Origin: an uncultured Methylophaga sp.
GTDB taxonomy: Bacteria > Pseudomonadota > Gammaproteobacteria > Nitrosococcales > Methylophagaceae
Assembly (NCBI GenBank): GCA_913055695.1
Contig: CAJXKF010000002.1
Span: 186,001-250,000 of the forward strand
Reading direction: 5' to 3'
Length of the DNA stretch: 64,000 nt
The notes under the pieces are model-generated. The model searched no databases, was not told the origin of the DNA, and saw only the letters and a program-made list of their open reading frames with translations. A program made the position numbers and the translations under genes. Shown one piece after another: positions 7,649 through 16,700 of the stretch (positions are counted from its first letter, which is position 1; every line of letters starts with the position of its first letter).

Positions 7649-8665
7649 TTAATTGATGCAGTCCATGACCTTGTTTTTACCGGCACGTTTAGCAGCGTAG
7701 AGTCTTTCATCAGCCTTACTCAGCGCAGACAGAATAGTGGTGTCGTTACTGGCCAGTTCATAGACGCCGATACAGACAGTGATGCGGATTTCAGTATGGT
7801 GTTTGTGAAAAAAGATTTCAGTGACTTTATGCCGGATCCGCTCTGCTAATTCCATCGCTTCAGCACGTCTGGTTTCGGGCAATAACATGGCAAACTCCTC
7901 GCCACCAATCCGGCCGAAAATATCGTAGGCGCGTTTGTTGGCTGAGATGCAGTGAGCAAACAGCTTCAGGACCTCATCACCGACTTCATGTCCAAAGGCA
8001 TCATTGATGTCTTTGAAGTCATCAATATCCATCATCAGCAAACAGATCGGGTGCTTGCTTCGCTGAACGCGCTGGAGTTCTTTATTGCTTTCTTCAATGA
8101 AGGCACGACGGTTCCAGATACCCGTCAGATCATCGGTATCAGCCAGGCATTGCAACTCTTTACTCAGTAGTTGCAGTTTGTGATTCTTCTCCAGCAGATC
8201 CAGATGTGCTTCCACCATTAACTGCATTTGCCGCATCAGACCCTGTTGCTTATCGTCGTAACAGTGTGACCTGGAATCAAGCACGCACAACGTGCCGAAC
8301 AGGTCTCCATTGGGCCAGTGTAAAGGCAGACCCAAATAATTGATCATGTCTTTTTCAATATCAGGATTGTGCTGCCATACGGGGTCTGCAATTGCATTCT
8401 CTACAAATAGCGGGGCATTGCTTCGAACCACCTCTTCACAGTAGAGCCCTGACTCTTGGATGACTTGCGTTTCTCCGGGCTGATAAGGGTTGCTGACCGC
8501 ATTGTTCTTAACGCAAACTGTGATTTTGTCATGATCGAGCCGCATGATGAGCGCGACCGGCACCGACATATACTCAGCGAGCAAATCCAGCATCGTTTGC
8601 CATTGCTTAAGCAGATCATTACCCACCTTGGGATGGGAGGTGCTATTGAATCCTGTCATAGCCAT
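7649..8665 (-). CDS. GAF-GGDEF diguanylate cyclase
   Basis: The 338-residue protein has an N-terminal GAF sensor domain (about residues 20-160) and a C-terminal GGDEF domain (about 175-338). The active-site loop is RIGGEEFAML, an intact GGEEF, so it should make cyclic di-GMP. An inhibitory RxxD site is not evident at the usual place. There are no membrane segments, so it is probably a cytosolic sensor. It converges with the DUF3080 gene with a one-base gap. Confidence 0.92.
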   Translation of the reverse strand: MAMTGFNSTSHPKVGNDLLKQWQTMLDLLAEYMSVPVALIMRLDHDKITVCVKNNAVSNPYQPGETQVIQESGLYCEEVVRSNAPLFVENAIADPVWQHNPDIEKDMINYLGLPLHWPNGDLFGTLCVLDSRSHCYDDKQQGLMRQMQLMVEAHLDLLEKNHKLQLLSKELQCLADTDDLTGIWNRRAFIEESNKELQRVQRSKHPICLLMMDIDDFKDINDAFGHEVGDEVLKLFAHCISANKRAYDIFGRIGGEEFAMLLPETRRAEAMELAERIRHKVTEIFFHKHHTEIRITVCIGVYELASNDTTILSALSKADERLYAAKRAGKNKVMDCIN

Positions 8666-8855
8666 TCCTTTGCGTTTTTTGCTAGCTTACATGATAAACC
8701 CTTATTGGCAATAGGGATTTTGTGCAAAACAGGGCTTTTCGGCGATGATTTTTATACACCTTAATAGCAGTGCTCTTTTACCTAAGCAAAATTTAATTTT
8801 GTTTTAAGTTAAACAAGCTAGAGTCACGCAAGGTTAATGGAAAAAAGCAGATGCG

Positions 8856-10919
8856 ATGACAAAGCAAGCTTATTTAAACAGAAGTTTTCTTGGACCTTAT
8901 TCAGCAATAGCCAGACTCTTGCTGGTGTATCTGGGTATTCTGGGTTTTTCTCGATTTTTATTGACGATCTGGCAGTTTGACCGGCTCGATGGTATTGGCC
9001 AGTTTGCTGTGGTGATGCTGAATGGTCTCAGAGTCGATCTGATTTTGTCAGGCATGTTACTGGCGCCATTGATATTGCTTGTTCCACTGCTGGCACATCG
9101 GTTCAGCTGGCGGCTTTGGCAGCGAATCATCAGCATTTGGGCTGTGTTGACCGTGGCGGTCATCATATTCATGGAGCTGGCCAGCCCCACCTTTATGATC
9201 GAATACGGTCAGCGACCCAACCGACTGTTTATTGAATATCTGAAATACCCCGAGGAAGTCATGTCGATGCTGTGGGAGGGCTATCGTCTGACGCTGGTTG
9301 GTGGCATCTTGATCACGGCGGCAGTTGCCTATGGCATGTACCGTCTCAGCAAACGCTGGATAAATCAGCAACAACCTGGCTGGGCTTACTGGAAAACCCT
9401 GCTTTGCTGGCCGTTGATGGTGTTCATCACGGTAGTGATGATTCGTTCCTCATTCGACCATCGGCCGGCCAACCCTTCCACATTCGCGATTACTCCGGAC
9501 CCGCTGGTTAATGACCTGATGCTGAACTCAGCCTGGTCGGTTTATTTTGCTGTTTACAATCTCAAGCATGAGGAAGAGTCCAACGAGGTCTACGGTGAAC
9601 TGAGTCATGAACAGATTCTGGCTGAAGTTGATGAAGAAAAGCCTGAACTGATAGTGAATGCCAGTGCTAACCCGCCAATTGTCAATCCGCAGCATGCCAG
9701 CGAGCAACGGGAAAAACCGCTCAACCTGGTTTTAATTCTGGAGGAAAGCCTCAGCGCTGATTATGTGAAAACACTGGGTGGCAGTGGTGCGACGCCGGAG
9801 TTGGATGAACTCAGTGAGCAGGGCTGGTGGTTTGAGAACCTGTATGCCACAGGCACCCGGTCAGTGCGGGGTATAGAAGCGGTGATCAGTGGTTTCCTGC
9901 CTACCCGGGCCCGTAGTGTGGTCAAATTATCATTATCGCAGCAGAACTTTTTCACTATTGCCTCTTTGCTGGAAAACAGAGGCTATCTGACTGAGTTCAT
10001 CTATGGTGGCCAGGCGCATTTTGACAACATGGCCAGTTTCTTCGTGGGTAATGGTTTCCAGCATATTATCGACCGCGAGCATTTTGAGAATCCGGTTTTT
10101 GAAGGCAGTTGGGGAGCGTCAGATGAGGATGTGTTCAACAAACTGCATGAGAGACTGCAGCAGCATCATGCTTCGGGTAAACCCTTTTTCAGCTTTGCGT
10201 TTACCTCATCAAATCATTCCCCCTACGAGTTTCCGGATGGCCGGATTGAGATAGAAGGTGAGAAGCAAACGCCTGAAAACGCGGTACGTTATGCAGACTA
10301 CGCGCTTGGGCAATTTTTCGATAAAGCGCGCCAGAGCGAATACTGGAAAGATACCGTATTTCTGGTCGTGGCCGATCATCATAATCGTGTTGAAGGTGAA
10401 AACCTGGTGCCGATAGAGAAATATCATATTCCAGGGTTGATTCTCGGAGCGGATATTCAGCCTAAGAAACTGACCACGATCGCCAGCCAGATAGATCTGC
10501 CGACGACAGTATTATCTCTGATGGGCATTTCCGCCTCACATCCAATGATAGGCCGGGATCTGACGCTGGCTGAAGAGCAGAACAAACCGGGCCGTGCCTT
10601 TATGCAGTACGATGACTATTTCGCCAAAATGGTGGGAAATGAGGTCGTTATCCTGAGACCGGAAAATACACCACTGTATGGTCGTTATGATCACACGACG
10701 CAGACTTTAAGCATGAATGGCTCGCCGGAATACGAACCCTATGAAACCACACTGGCACATGCACTGTTGCCAAGCTGGCTTTATCGCTGTCGTTGTTATC
10801 AGGTCCCCGATGAAAACGTCAGCTTCACGCAGTCAGGGAAGGTGATGATGACAGAATCGCCAGCAACTCATCCGCATGAGAATCAGGTGGAAACACCGGG
10901 TAAAAACACTGTTCGATAA
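8856..10919 (+). CDS. LTA-synthase family sulfatase (phosphoglycerol transferase-like membrane protein)
   Basis: The 687-residue protein has about five membrane segments in residues 15-210 and a large periplasmic sulfatase-fold domain (about 285-620). Visible catalytic motifs are LVLILEESLS (metal-binding Glu), ATGTRSVRG (nucleophile Thr) and VADHHNRVEG (Asp/His ligands). Gram-negative members include OpgB/MdoB, which transfers phosphoglycerol to periplasmic glucans. opgG occurs 11.6 kb away, so a role in glucan decoration is possible but not shown. The last 95 bases overlap the redoxin gene on the other strand. Confidence 0.85.
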   Translation: MTKQAYLNRSFLGPYSAIARLLLVYLGILGFSRFLLTIWQFDRLDGIGQFAVVMLNGLRVDLILSGMLLAPLILLVPLLAHRFSWRLWQRIISIWAVLTVAVIIFMELASPTFMIEYGQRPNRLFIEYLKYPEEVMSMLWEGYRLTLVGGILITAAVAYGMYRLSKRWINQQQPGWAYWKTLLCWPLMVFITVVMIRSSFDHRPANPSTFAITPDPLVNDLMLNSAWSVYFAVYNLKHEEESNEVYGELSHEQILAEVDEEKPELIVNASANPPIVNPQHASEQREKPLNLVLILEESLSADYVKTLGGSGATPELDELSEQGWWFENLYATGTRSVRGIEAVISGFLPTRARSVVKLSLSQQNFFTIASLLENRGYLTEFIYGGQAHFDNMASFFVGNGFQHIIDREHFENPVFEGSWGASDEDVFNKLHERLQQHHASGKPFFSFAFTSSNHSPYEFPDGRIEIEGEKQTPENAVRYADYALGQFFDKARQSEYWKDTVFLVVADHHNRVEGENLVPIEKYHIPGLILGADIQPKKLTTIASQIDLPTTVLSLMGISASHPMIGRDLTLAEEQNKPGRAFMQYDDYFAKMVGNEVVILRPENTPLYGRYDHTTQTLSMNGSPEYEPYETTLAHALLPSWLYRCRCYQVPDENVSFTQSGKVMMTESPATHPHENQVETPGKNTVR

Positions 10920-11394
10920 TGCCTGAACGGCAAATCAACGTCAGTCTTTTTATTCGAGGCATGCCCTCGCATTCAAACAGGGGTAAGTTCAATGACTTTG
11001 CAAACAGCAGATTTTGGTCGCTAAGCAGCGGGTAAGGCAGTTGCAGTCGTCCCGCAGCCTCCTGCTGTTCACCACTGCTCTGATTACTGAGTCCGAAAAC
11101 CCGAATGCCAAGCTTGTCGAACTGTTTGATGTTGTCGCGAAAGCCGCAAGCCTCGGTGGTGCAGCCCCTGGCACCCGGGATCTCGTTCCAGCCATAGGGA
11201 AGCGATTTACCTGGCACCCCGGTCATGGGATAGACGAAAACCAGGCTGGGACCACATAGCAGGGAGAGGTTCAATAATTGTCCCTTGTGAGTCTGCAGTC
11301 TGATATCGGGTAATCGCATTCCTGCCAGATGCCGACAAGTACCATCATCTATTGGCGTCGGGAGATTCGGGGGGAGCGCAGCCAGATCTTCCAT
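10825..11394 (-). CDS. Redoxin/peroxiredoxin-like protein (AhpC/TSA family)
   Basis: The start at 11394 is chosen for the GGAGG site upstream; a start 39 bases earlier lacks one. The 189-residue protein has a thioredoxin-like fold with GCTTEACGFRDN, the PrxQ-type pair in which the first Cys is peroxidatic and the second, five residues on, is resolving. Between the usual YP motif and this Cys there is an insertion (about 15 residues, GVPGKSLPYGWNEIPGAR) that normal PrxQ proteins lack. The gene is divergent from a TonB receptor and shares a Fur-like box region, so iron or oxidative-stress control is plausible. Confidence 0.8.
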   Translation of the reverse strand: MEDLAALPPNLPTPIDDGTCRHLAGMRLPDIRLQTHKGQLLNLSLLCGPSLVFVYPMTGVPGKSLPYGWNEIPGARGCTTEACGFRDNIKQFDKLGIRVFGLSNQSSGEQQEAAGRLQLPYPLLSDQNLLFAKSLNLPLFECEGMPRIKRLTLICRSGIIEQCFYPVFPPDSHADELLAILSSSPSLTA

Positions 11395-11456
11395 TTTTGT
11401 GATCCTCCGTGTTAGAGGGTGTAAATGTGGCAAATAGTTACTTATGTAACAAAGCT

Positions 11457-11479
11457 AAATAATAAACATTATCATTTAC
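11457..11479. promoter_or_regulatory. Candidate Fur box between redoxin and TonB receptor
   Basis: The AT-rich stretch includes AATAATAAACATTATCATT, which matches the 19-bp Fur consensus at about 12 positions by my hand alignment. It lies 60-80 bases before both divergent starts. This is a moderate match and is supported mainly by the downstream siderophore-receptor gene. Confidence 0.5.
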
Positions 11480-11538
11480 ATGCGGGTGTGATTTTCGTAC
11501 TATGTCGAGCAAACATGAATTTGTACGGAGATTCACTC

Positions 11539-13737
11539 ATGCCACTTTATCTCAAACCGCTCACACTGAGTATTGCTCTGGTACTTAGTGGCGTAAGCAA
11601 TCTTGTCATCGCAGCAGAAGAATCTGAAAATGAAAGCGCCGTTGAACTCGAATCATTAACGGTTACAGCCAGCGCTGATGCTTCAGCTGAAGGTCTCTCT
11701 CCTGCATTCGAGGGAGGGCAGGTCGCAGAGGGTGGTCGCGCCGGAATTCTCGGCACCAGGGATCACCTGGAAACGCCTTTTAGTATTACCAGCTATACCA
11801 ATGATTTTATTCAGGACCGCCAGGCGCAAAGTGTCGGGGATGTGCTCAAAGCTGATCCGGGAGTCAGAGTGGCACGTGGTTTCGGTAATTTCCAGGAATC
11901 TTATTTTATCCGTGGTTTTATTCTGGGATCCGACGATATCGCATATAACGGTCTCTATTCGCTGCTGCCACGTCAGTACATTGCAACAGAATTGTTTGAG
12001 CGGGTGGAAGTTCTGCGTGGGGCCAGTGCTTTTCTTACTGGTGCCACGCCCAGTGGCGGAGGTATTGGTGGCACGATTAATCTGTTACCCAAACGGGCCC
12101 CCAATTATCCTCTGACTCGATTAACGGTGGGGACTGAACACGGAGAACAAGGGCAGGTTGCTCTGGATGTTGGCCGTCGTTTTGGCGAAGAGGAGCAGTT
12201 TGGTGTTCGTGTTAACACGGCTTATCGCGACGGCGGAACAAGTATAGATGATGAGAAAACCAGCTTAAGTCTTTTTTCAGTGGGCCTGGACTATCGTGGC
12301 GATAAGCTGCGACTGTCAGCAGATCTGGGCACGCAGGATAATGAGTTGGAAGAAACACGTACGAATGTCACTCTGCTTGATGGCGTATCAAAAGTGCCGT
12401 CTGCACCAGATTCAGATAGTAACTGGGCTCAGCCATGGTCTTATTCCGACGAGGACGATATTTTCGGAACCTTCAGAGCAGAATACGATTTCAATCAGAA
12501 TATAACAGGCTGGGCGGCCTATGGCCTTCGTCGCAGCAATGAAGCAAATTCACTGGCAAATATTCGGGTGTCCAGTAACGATGGCGATGCGAATGTCTAT
12601 CGTTTTGATAATGCCCGTGAAGACAGAGTTGATACTGGTGAACTGGGTATAAGAGGTCAGTTTAACACCGGCAGCGTCGGACATGAGTGGGTAATGTCAT
12701 ACTCATACTTCATGCAGGAAACCAAGAATGGTTATGTGTTTGATTTTTCAGATCAGTTCTCAACCAACCTATACAGTCCGACCAGTTACGACCAGCCAGC
12801 ATTTGATGGCAATGAATTTGTGGGTAATTCACTAGCTAACCCGAGACTCAACAGTGTGACGAAACTGAATAGTTTTGCATTGGGAGATACGTTATCGCTG
12901 TTTGATGAAAGCCTGCTTTTAACACTTGGGGCGCGACTTCAAACCCTGAAAGTTGAAAATATTGCCTATAACACCTTCGAGAAAGACAGTTTCACAGAGC
13001 GCGAACTGACGCCTTCCATTGGTGCTGTCTACCGCTTTACCGATCAGATCTCAATTTATGCCAATTATATTGAGAATCTGGAAGCTGGTGGTGAAGTCCC
13101 TGTTGGACTCGGGTATGAAAATGGAGGGGAAGCACTGGATCCTTTCGTTTCAGAACAGCATGAAATCGGCCTGAAATATGAAACTGAAAATATGGGCTAT
13201 GGACTCGCTTATTTTACTACTGACCGACCCCGGGAGGGCGTCAATCAAAATAACGTCTATGGCGTGAATGGCGAGGACCAACATCAGGGGGTTGAACTGA
13301 CTTTCTATGGCAAAGCGACTGACGATATCAAGTTACTGGGTGGCGTGACCTGGCTTGATGCTATGCAGAAAGACACTGGTGATGCTTCACTCGATGGTAA
13401 TGACGTTATCGGTGTTGCCGAGTGGCAAGCGACAGTGGGTGCGGAGTGGGAAGTGCCACAATTTGATGGTTTGGCACTGGATTCACGGGTGATTTACACC
13501 GGCTCGCGTTATGCTGATGCGGCCAACACTCTGAAAGTCGATGACTGGACCACGGTTGATATCGGTGCACGTTACATTGTTGCATTGGGCAATCAGGATC
13601 TAACGCTGAGAGCAAGAGTACATAATCTATTTGACCGCGATTATTGGTCTTCTGTGGGAGGTTTCCCCGGTAACGGTTACCTGGTGCTTGGTGCCCCTCG
13701 CACTGTCAGCCTGACCGCCACAGTTGATTTTTATTGA
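11539..13737 (+). CDS. TonB-dependent siderophore receptor
   Basis: The 732-residue outer-membrane receptor has a signal peptide (ending VIAAEES), a plug domain (about residues 70-190, with ITSYTNDFIQDRQAQSVGDV, GNFQESYFIRGF and the VEVLRGASAFLTG motif) and a 22-strand barrel ending in the aromatic residue Tyr after VDF. The plug and barrel pattern is that of ferric-siderophore receptors. A TonB box is likely in the ESLTVTAS stretch. The start at 11539 has ACGGAG upstream. A Fur-like box sits upstream; no siderophore synthesis genes are nearby. Confidence 0.92.
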   Translation: MPLYLKPLTLSIALVLSGVSNLVIAAEESENESAVELESLTVTASADASAEGLSPAFEGGQVAEGGRAGILGTRDHLETPFSITSYTNDFIQDRQAQSVGDVLKADPGVRVARGFGNFQESYFIRGFILGSDDIAYNGLYSLLPRQYIATELFERVEVLRGASAFLTGATPSGGGIGGTINLLPKRAPNYPLTRLTVGTEHGEQGQVALDVGRRFGEEEQFGVRVNTAYRDGGTSIDDEKTSLSLFSVGLDYRGDKLRLSADLGTQDNELEETRTNVTLLDGVSKVPSAPDSDSNWAQPWSYSDEDDIFGTFRAEYDFNQNITGWAAYGLRRSNEANSLANIRVSSNDGDANVYRFDNAREDRVDTGELGIRGQFNTGSVGHEWVMSYSYFMQETKNGYVFDFSDQFSTNLYSPTSYDQPAFDGNEFVGNSLANPRLNSVTKLNSFALGDTLSLFDESLLLTLGARLQTLKVENIAYNTFEKDSFTERELTPSIGAVYRFTDQISIYANYIENLEAGGEVPVGLGYENGGEALDPFVSEQHEIGLKYETENMGYGLAYFTTDRPREGVNQNNVYGVNGEDQHQGVELTFYGKATDDIKLLGGVTWLDAMQKDTGDASLDGNDVIGVAEWQATVGAEWEVPQFDGLALDSRVIYTGSRYADAANTLKVDDWTTVDIGARYIVALGNQDLTLRARVHNLFDRDYWSSVGGFPGNGYLVLGAPRTVSLTATVDFY

Positions 13738-13769
13738 TTAAATAAGTCCCGGATTTAATTGCCCGCGAC

Positions 13770-14516
13770 TCAGTCACTGTTCGGTATAAATTCTTCCAGC
13801 AGTTTATTGGCTCTTTCATAATGGCTGCCTGGCCAGAATATCTGACCGCAGTCCCGGCAGATTTTGAAATCATCATAATGCTGCCGGGTCAGCGGCTCGA
13901 GCCTGTCGATAATGTCGTCTTTGTCGACTTCAAGCAGCAGTCCATTACAATTCACACAGCGGGTGAAAGGTGCCGTGTCATTATATAAATCAAACCTTTC
14001 CAGCACTTCCTTGACCTGTTGTTTGGGCTGGTCTGAACGAATGAAATAGCCATGTGTGATGATTTTGCGTTGCAATAAACGCCGGTCCCGGGTTAACACA
14101 ACGCGATGTTGCTGAAGAGATATTTCAGCAACTTCGGCATCGGCATAATCATTGCGATAGAGACAATCAAAGCCAAGCAGCCTGAGATACTGGCTCAGCT
14201 TGCCGAGGTTGCTGTCGGCGACAAAACGCAGCTCACGCAATGGTTTGTCCCTTAATCGCAGCAAAGGACGGATATTGAAACTTTCGAACACCGGGTAGAC
14301 ACTGATTTCGTCACGATCCTTCACATGATAGTGAAAGTCGACCGAGCGGCCGTTCACCAGGATGAGTTCCACTTCAGTATGTGGCACACCCAAAGATTCA
14401 ATCACATCTTTGACAGAAGCTTTGCGATCAATCGGATGAACAAACTGGCGCTTCTTTTTTTCAGGCGGCAGGAAGTCATTCAGTTCTTCATAGAATCGCA
14501 GTGCTAATTCAGCCAT
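13770..14516 (-). CDS. Mut7-C RNase domain protein with N-terminal ubiquitin-like domain
   Basis: The 248-residue protein has two parts. Residues 1-80 are a MoaD/ubiquitin-like beta-grasp domain. Residues 90-245 are a Mut7-C domain, with a PIN-like start (RFVADSNLGKLSQYLRLLGFD), acidic residues in LTRDRRLL and a zinc ribbon (CVNC ... CRDCGQIFW). The family is predicted to be an RNA-cutting enzyme; its cellular role is not known. The pairing is a recognised architecture in proteobacteria. It converges with the receptor gene. Confidence 0.9.
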   Translation of the reverse strand: MAELALRFYEELNDFLPPEKKKRQFVHPIDRKASVKDVIESLGVPHTEVELILVNGRSVDFHYHVKDRDEISVYPVFESFNIRPLLRLRDKPLRELRFVADSNLGKLSQYLRLLGFDCLYRNDYADAEVAEISLQQHRVVLTRDRRLLQRKIITHGYFIRSDQPKQQVKEVLERFDLYNDTAPFTRCVNCNGLLLEVDKDDIIDRLEPLTRQHYDDFKICRDCGQIFWPGSHYERANKLLEEFIPNSD

Positions 14517-14654
14517 ATCGCTATTCCAGAGTGGCTCAGCCTAAATCTATGATAAAGCTTAAGAATCACCCTGTTAAGGCAGGCTTTGGTAAATGATCTT
14601 TAGCTGATAACAGGCGCATAATGAAACTCCCCTGTTTAATGACAGGAGAGGTTG

Positions 14655-15057
14655 ATGGACGCGCTGATATTATCCCTGATGGCCTGGCTGCACTTTCCTA
14701 CTGGCCATGACATGGAAGTTGAATTGCCTACACTTGCTATTACCGAAGTCGGCAACCTTTGCGTGAATTACGGGGTGCAGGCTGCTAACTGTGAGGTCAT
14801 GCAACTCAAAAACTTCTATCACCAACGCTCTACCATTTATCTGCATGGTCGTTTCCAGCATGCAAACCTCACCGAACAGTCCCGCCTGCTTGACGAGCTG
14901 GTGCATTATATTCAGTGGCATAATGCCGAAAATGTCGATAGCAGCTGGGACAGCTGAAGCCTATCGACGGCAGGAGCAATGACTGGTGGAAAACGGCATG
15001 CAGAAACAGGCTGATCCGTTCAAACTGATGATGCTCGAAGCGGCTTGTGACAGTTAA
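14655..15057 (+). pseudogene. Broken DUF6647-like gene (frameshift plus nonsense)
   Basis: A strong AGGAG site precedes ATG 14655. The frame runs 100 codons (MDALILSLMAW...) to a TGA at 14955. Shifting to the next frame at that point gives EAYRRQEQ, a TGA at 14980-14982 where Trp is expected, and then LVENGMQKQADPFKLMMLE to a stop at 15055. In related DUF6647 proteins, from memory, the C-terminus has a YxxQxxWL...DPF pattern, which these fragments reproduce. Two separate lesions suggest a decaying gene and not one sequencing error. The ORF has a conventional start and may still make a truncated protein. Confidence 0.65.
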
Positions 15058-15060
15058 ATC

Positions 15061-15714
15061 TCAGTCATCGATGAGCGGTACGAAGCTCACCGCCAGTATG
15101 GGCCTGGATGCAGTCTCACCCTGTTGGTTTTTTGTGAACAGCGTTAACTGCTGATACAGCCCCCTGTCAGCCAAGGGCACAACCAGACGACCTCCAGCTT
15201 TGAGTTGTTCCAGCAGGGCTGACGGTACAAACGGACTGGCGGCTGTGATGATAATGGCATCGAAAGGGCTCTCTTCGGGCCAGCCCTGATAGCCGTTGCT
15301 GTGCCTGCAACTGACATTATTGAACCCGAGTTGCCTCAATCGACTGGCTGCTGATTCAGCTAACGATTCGATTCTTTCAAGGCTATAAACCTGCTTGGCC
15401 AGTTTGGCGAGAATGGCGGCCTGATAGCCGGAACCGGTGCCCAGCTCCAGAACACGATCCTCCTGAGACAAGTCCAGTAGATCGGTCATCAGTGCAACGA
15501 TATAGGGTTGAGAAATGGTCTGGCCATAGCCGATGGCCAGCGGTACATTACTGAATGCCTGAGAATGTGCAACGTTGGGTACAAAATCCGCCCGGTTCAC
15601 CGCCGCCATGGCAGCCATAACGGCATCAGCAAATCGCTCCCGACCGGTGTAGCTGGCAGTGAGCCTGGCTTCCCGCTCAATTGTTTCCAGCATGTGCTTA
15701 ATATCAGTATTCAT
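15061..15714 (-). CDS. pcm: Protein-L-isoaspartate O-methyltransferase
   Basis: The 217-residue protein methylates abnormal isoaspartyl residues using S-adenosylmethionine and so starts their repair. Seen are the N-terminal RADFVP segment, QTISQPYIVALMTDLL, the SAM-binding ELGTGSGYQAAILA and the later AIIITAASPFVP and LVVPL motifs, all standard for Pcm. Length is normal. It is not next to surE or rpoS, with which it is often grouped. Confidence 0.95.
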   Translation of the reverse strand: MNTDIKHMLETIEREARLTASYTGRERFADAVMAAMAAVNRADFVPNVAHSQAFSNVPLAIGYGQTISQPYIVALMTDLLDLSQEDRVLELGTGSGYQAAILAKLAKQVYSLERIESLAESAASRLRQLGFNNVSCRHSNGYQGWPEESPFDAIIITAASPFVPSALLEQLKAGGRLVVPLADRGLYQQLTLFTKNQQGETASRPILAVSFVPLIDD

Positions 15715-15786
15715 GGGAGTAAAACAGCGACATCAGTAATCGTTGTTTTATTGTGCGCTTAATTTTTTTCCAGTCCAATGCCCGAA

Positions 15787-15812
15787 ATAAAAAAGGCATC
15801 CGAAGATGCCTT
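15787..15812 (-). terminator. Terminator of the small cupin gene
   Basis: AAGGCATC and GATGCCTT form a stem with a four-base loop. On the minus strand it is followed by a T-run, six bases after the cupin stop. Confidence 0.8.
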
Positions 15813-15817
15813 GTTGC

Positions 15818-16093
15818 TTAATCGTAGCTGTAATGCTTGCGAAGCGTTTTGGTGACTTGCCAGAAGCTTTTGAGGCCAGCTGGAAATTCGACGTAGTCAC
15901 CGGCAACGATAGTGACGGGGGCTTCACCATCTGGAGTGACAACGATTTCGCCTTCCAGCAGGTAAGCTTTTTCAGTCTCGTCAAAATCCAGTCTGAATTC
16001 GGTAACCGGGCAATCCCAGATTTCCCAATTGGCAACACCCAGTTCCTGAAGCTTGGTTTCAGACGGGTTTTTATCAATAATAATTTGAGGCAT
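15818..16093 (-). CDS. Small cupin protein, DUF861/EutQ-like
   Basis: The 91-residue protein is a single cupin barrel of the DUF861 (cupin_3) type. Visible features are WEIWDCPVTEF at the start, YLLEGEIVVTPDGE as cupin motif 1 and AGDYVEFPAG as motif 2. The usual His ligands are mostly replaced, as in many of this family. The function is unknown. AGGAAGGATC lies just before the start, and a terminator follows. Confidence 0.85.
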   Translation of the reverse strand: MPQIIIDKNPSETKLQELGVANWEIWDCPVTEFRLDFDETEKAYLLEGEIVVTPDGEAPVTIVAGDYVEFPAGLKSFWQVTKTLRKHYSYD

Positions 16094-16237
16094 TGATCCT
16101 TCCTGTGTAGATAAACTCCCTGCATGGCAGAGACATGCTTATACCGCGGCTTGCGGCCGGCGAATATTAGCAGAACTTGTCAGAGAGCGTGAATTTAAAC
16201 GTATCCACAGAGGCACTGCACGGAGCCAGGCTTGATA

Positions 16238-16561
16238 TCAGAAGGTGAGGGTGGCAGCCTTTTCTCCATCAATGCTGACAAGACAGGAAAGATCGACTTT
16301 CTTTCTCCATTGACAGTCGGATGTGACTGTGCGGCCCTCATACTCACCGGAAAAGCTCGCTGCATCGTAATTGTATGGCAGCTCACCTGAGATGACGGTC
16401 TCTCCGTTGATTGCTACCTGATGCTCAAAACTGATTTGATTGAAACGACCACTGATTTCGAGTTGCGCTTCCGCGTTAGCAGGGCGGTAAAATTGTTTGG
16501 GGGAGGCAGTGGTGCATCCCGCCATCGCCAGCACCAGGCTGACAAGAAAAATTCTGTTCAT
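16238..16561 (-). CDS. Small lipoprotein of unknown function
   Basis: The ATG at 16561 is chosen because it gives a typical lipoprotein signal (MNRIFLVSLVLAMAGC, lipid Cys at 16); a longer frame to 16630 has an improbable N-terminus. The mature part (about 92 residues) looks beta-rich, with two more Cys (SDCQWRKKVDLSCLV) likely to form a disulfide. I do not recognise the family. The ribosome site is weak. Confidence 0.65.
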   Translation of the reverse strand: MNRIFLVSLVLAMAGCTTASPKQFYRPANAEAQLEISGRFNQISFEHQVAINGETVISGELPYNYDAASFSGEYEGRTVTSDCQWRKKVDLSCLVSIDGEKAATLTF

Positions 16562-16700
16562 GATGAATCCATATCTGGTTTTAGAATGTGTTGCAGCCAT
16601 TGCTGACCGGTGCCCGCTAATACTACCCAATCAGACATGTAGCTCACAAGCAGTGTCAGACTGGCAGCACCTCAACTCACGCTTCTGGTAGGATTGCGAT

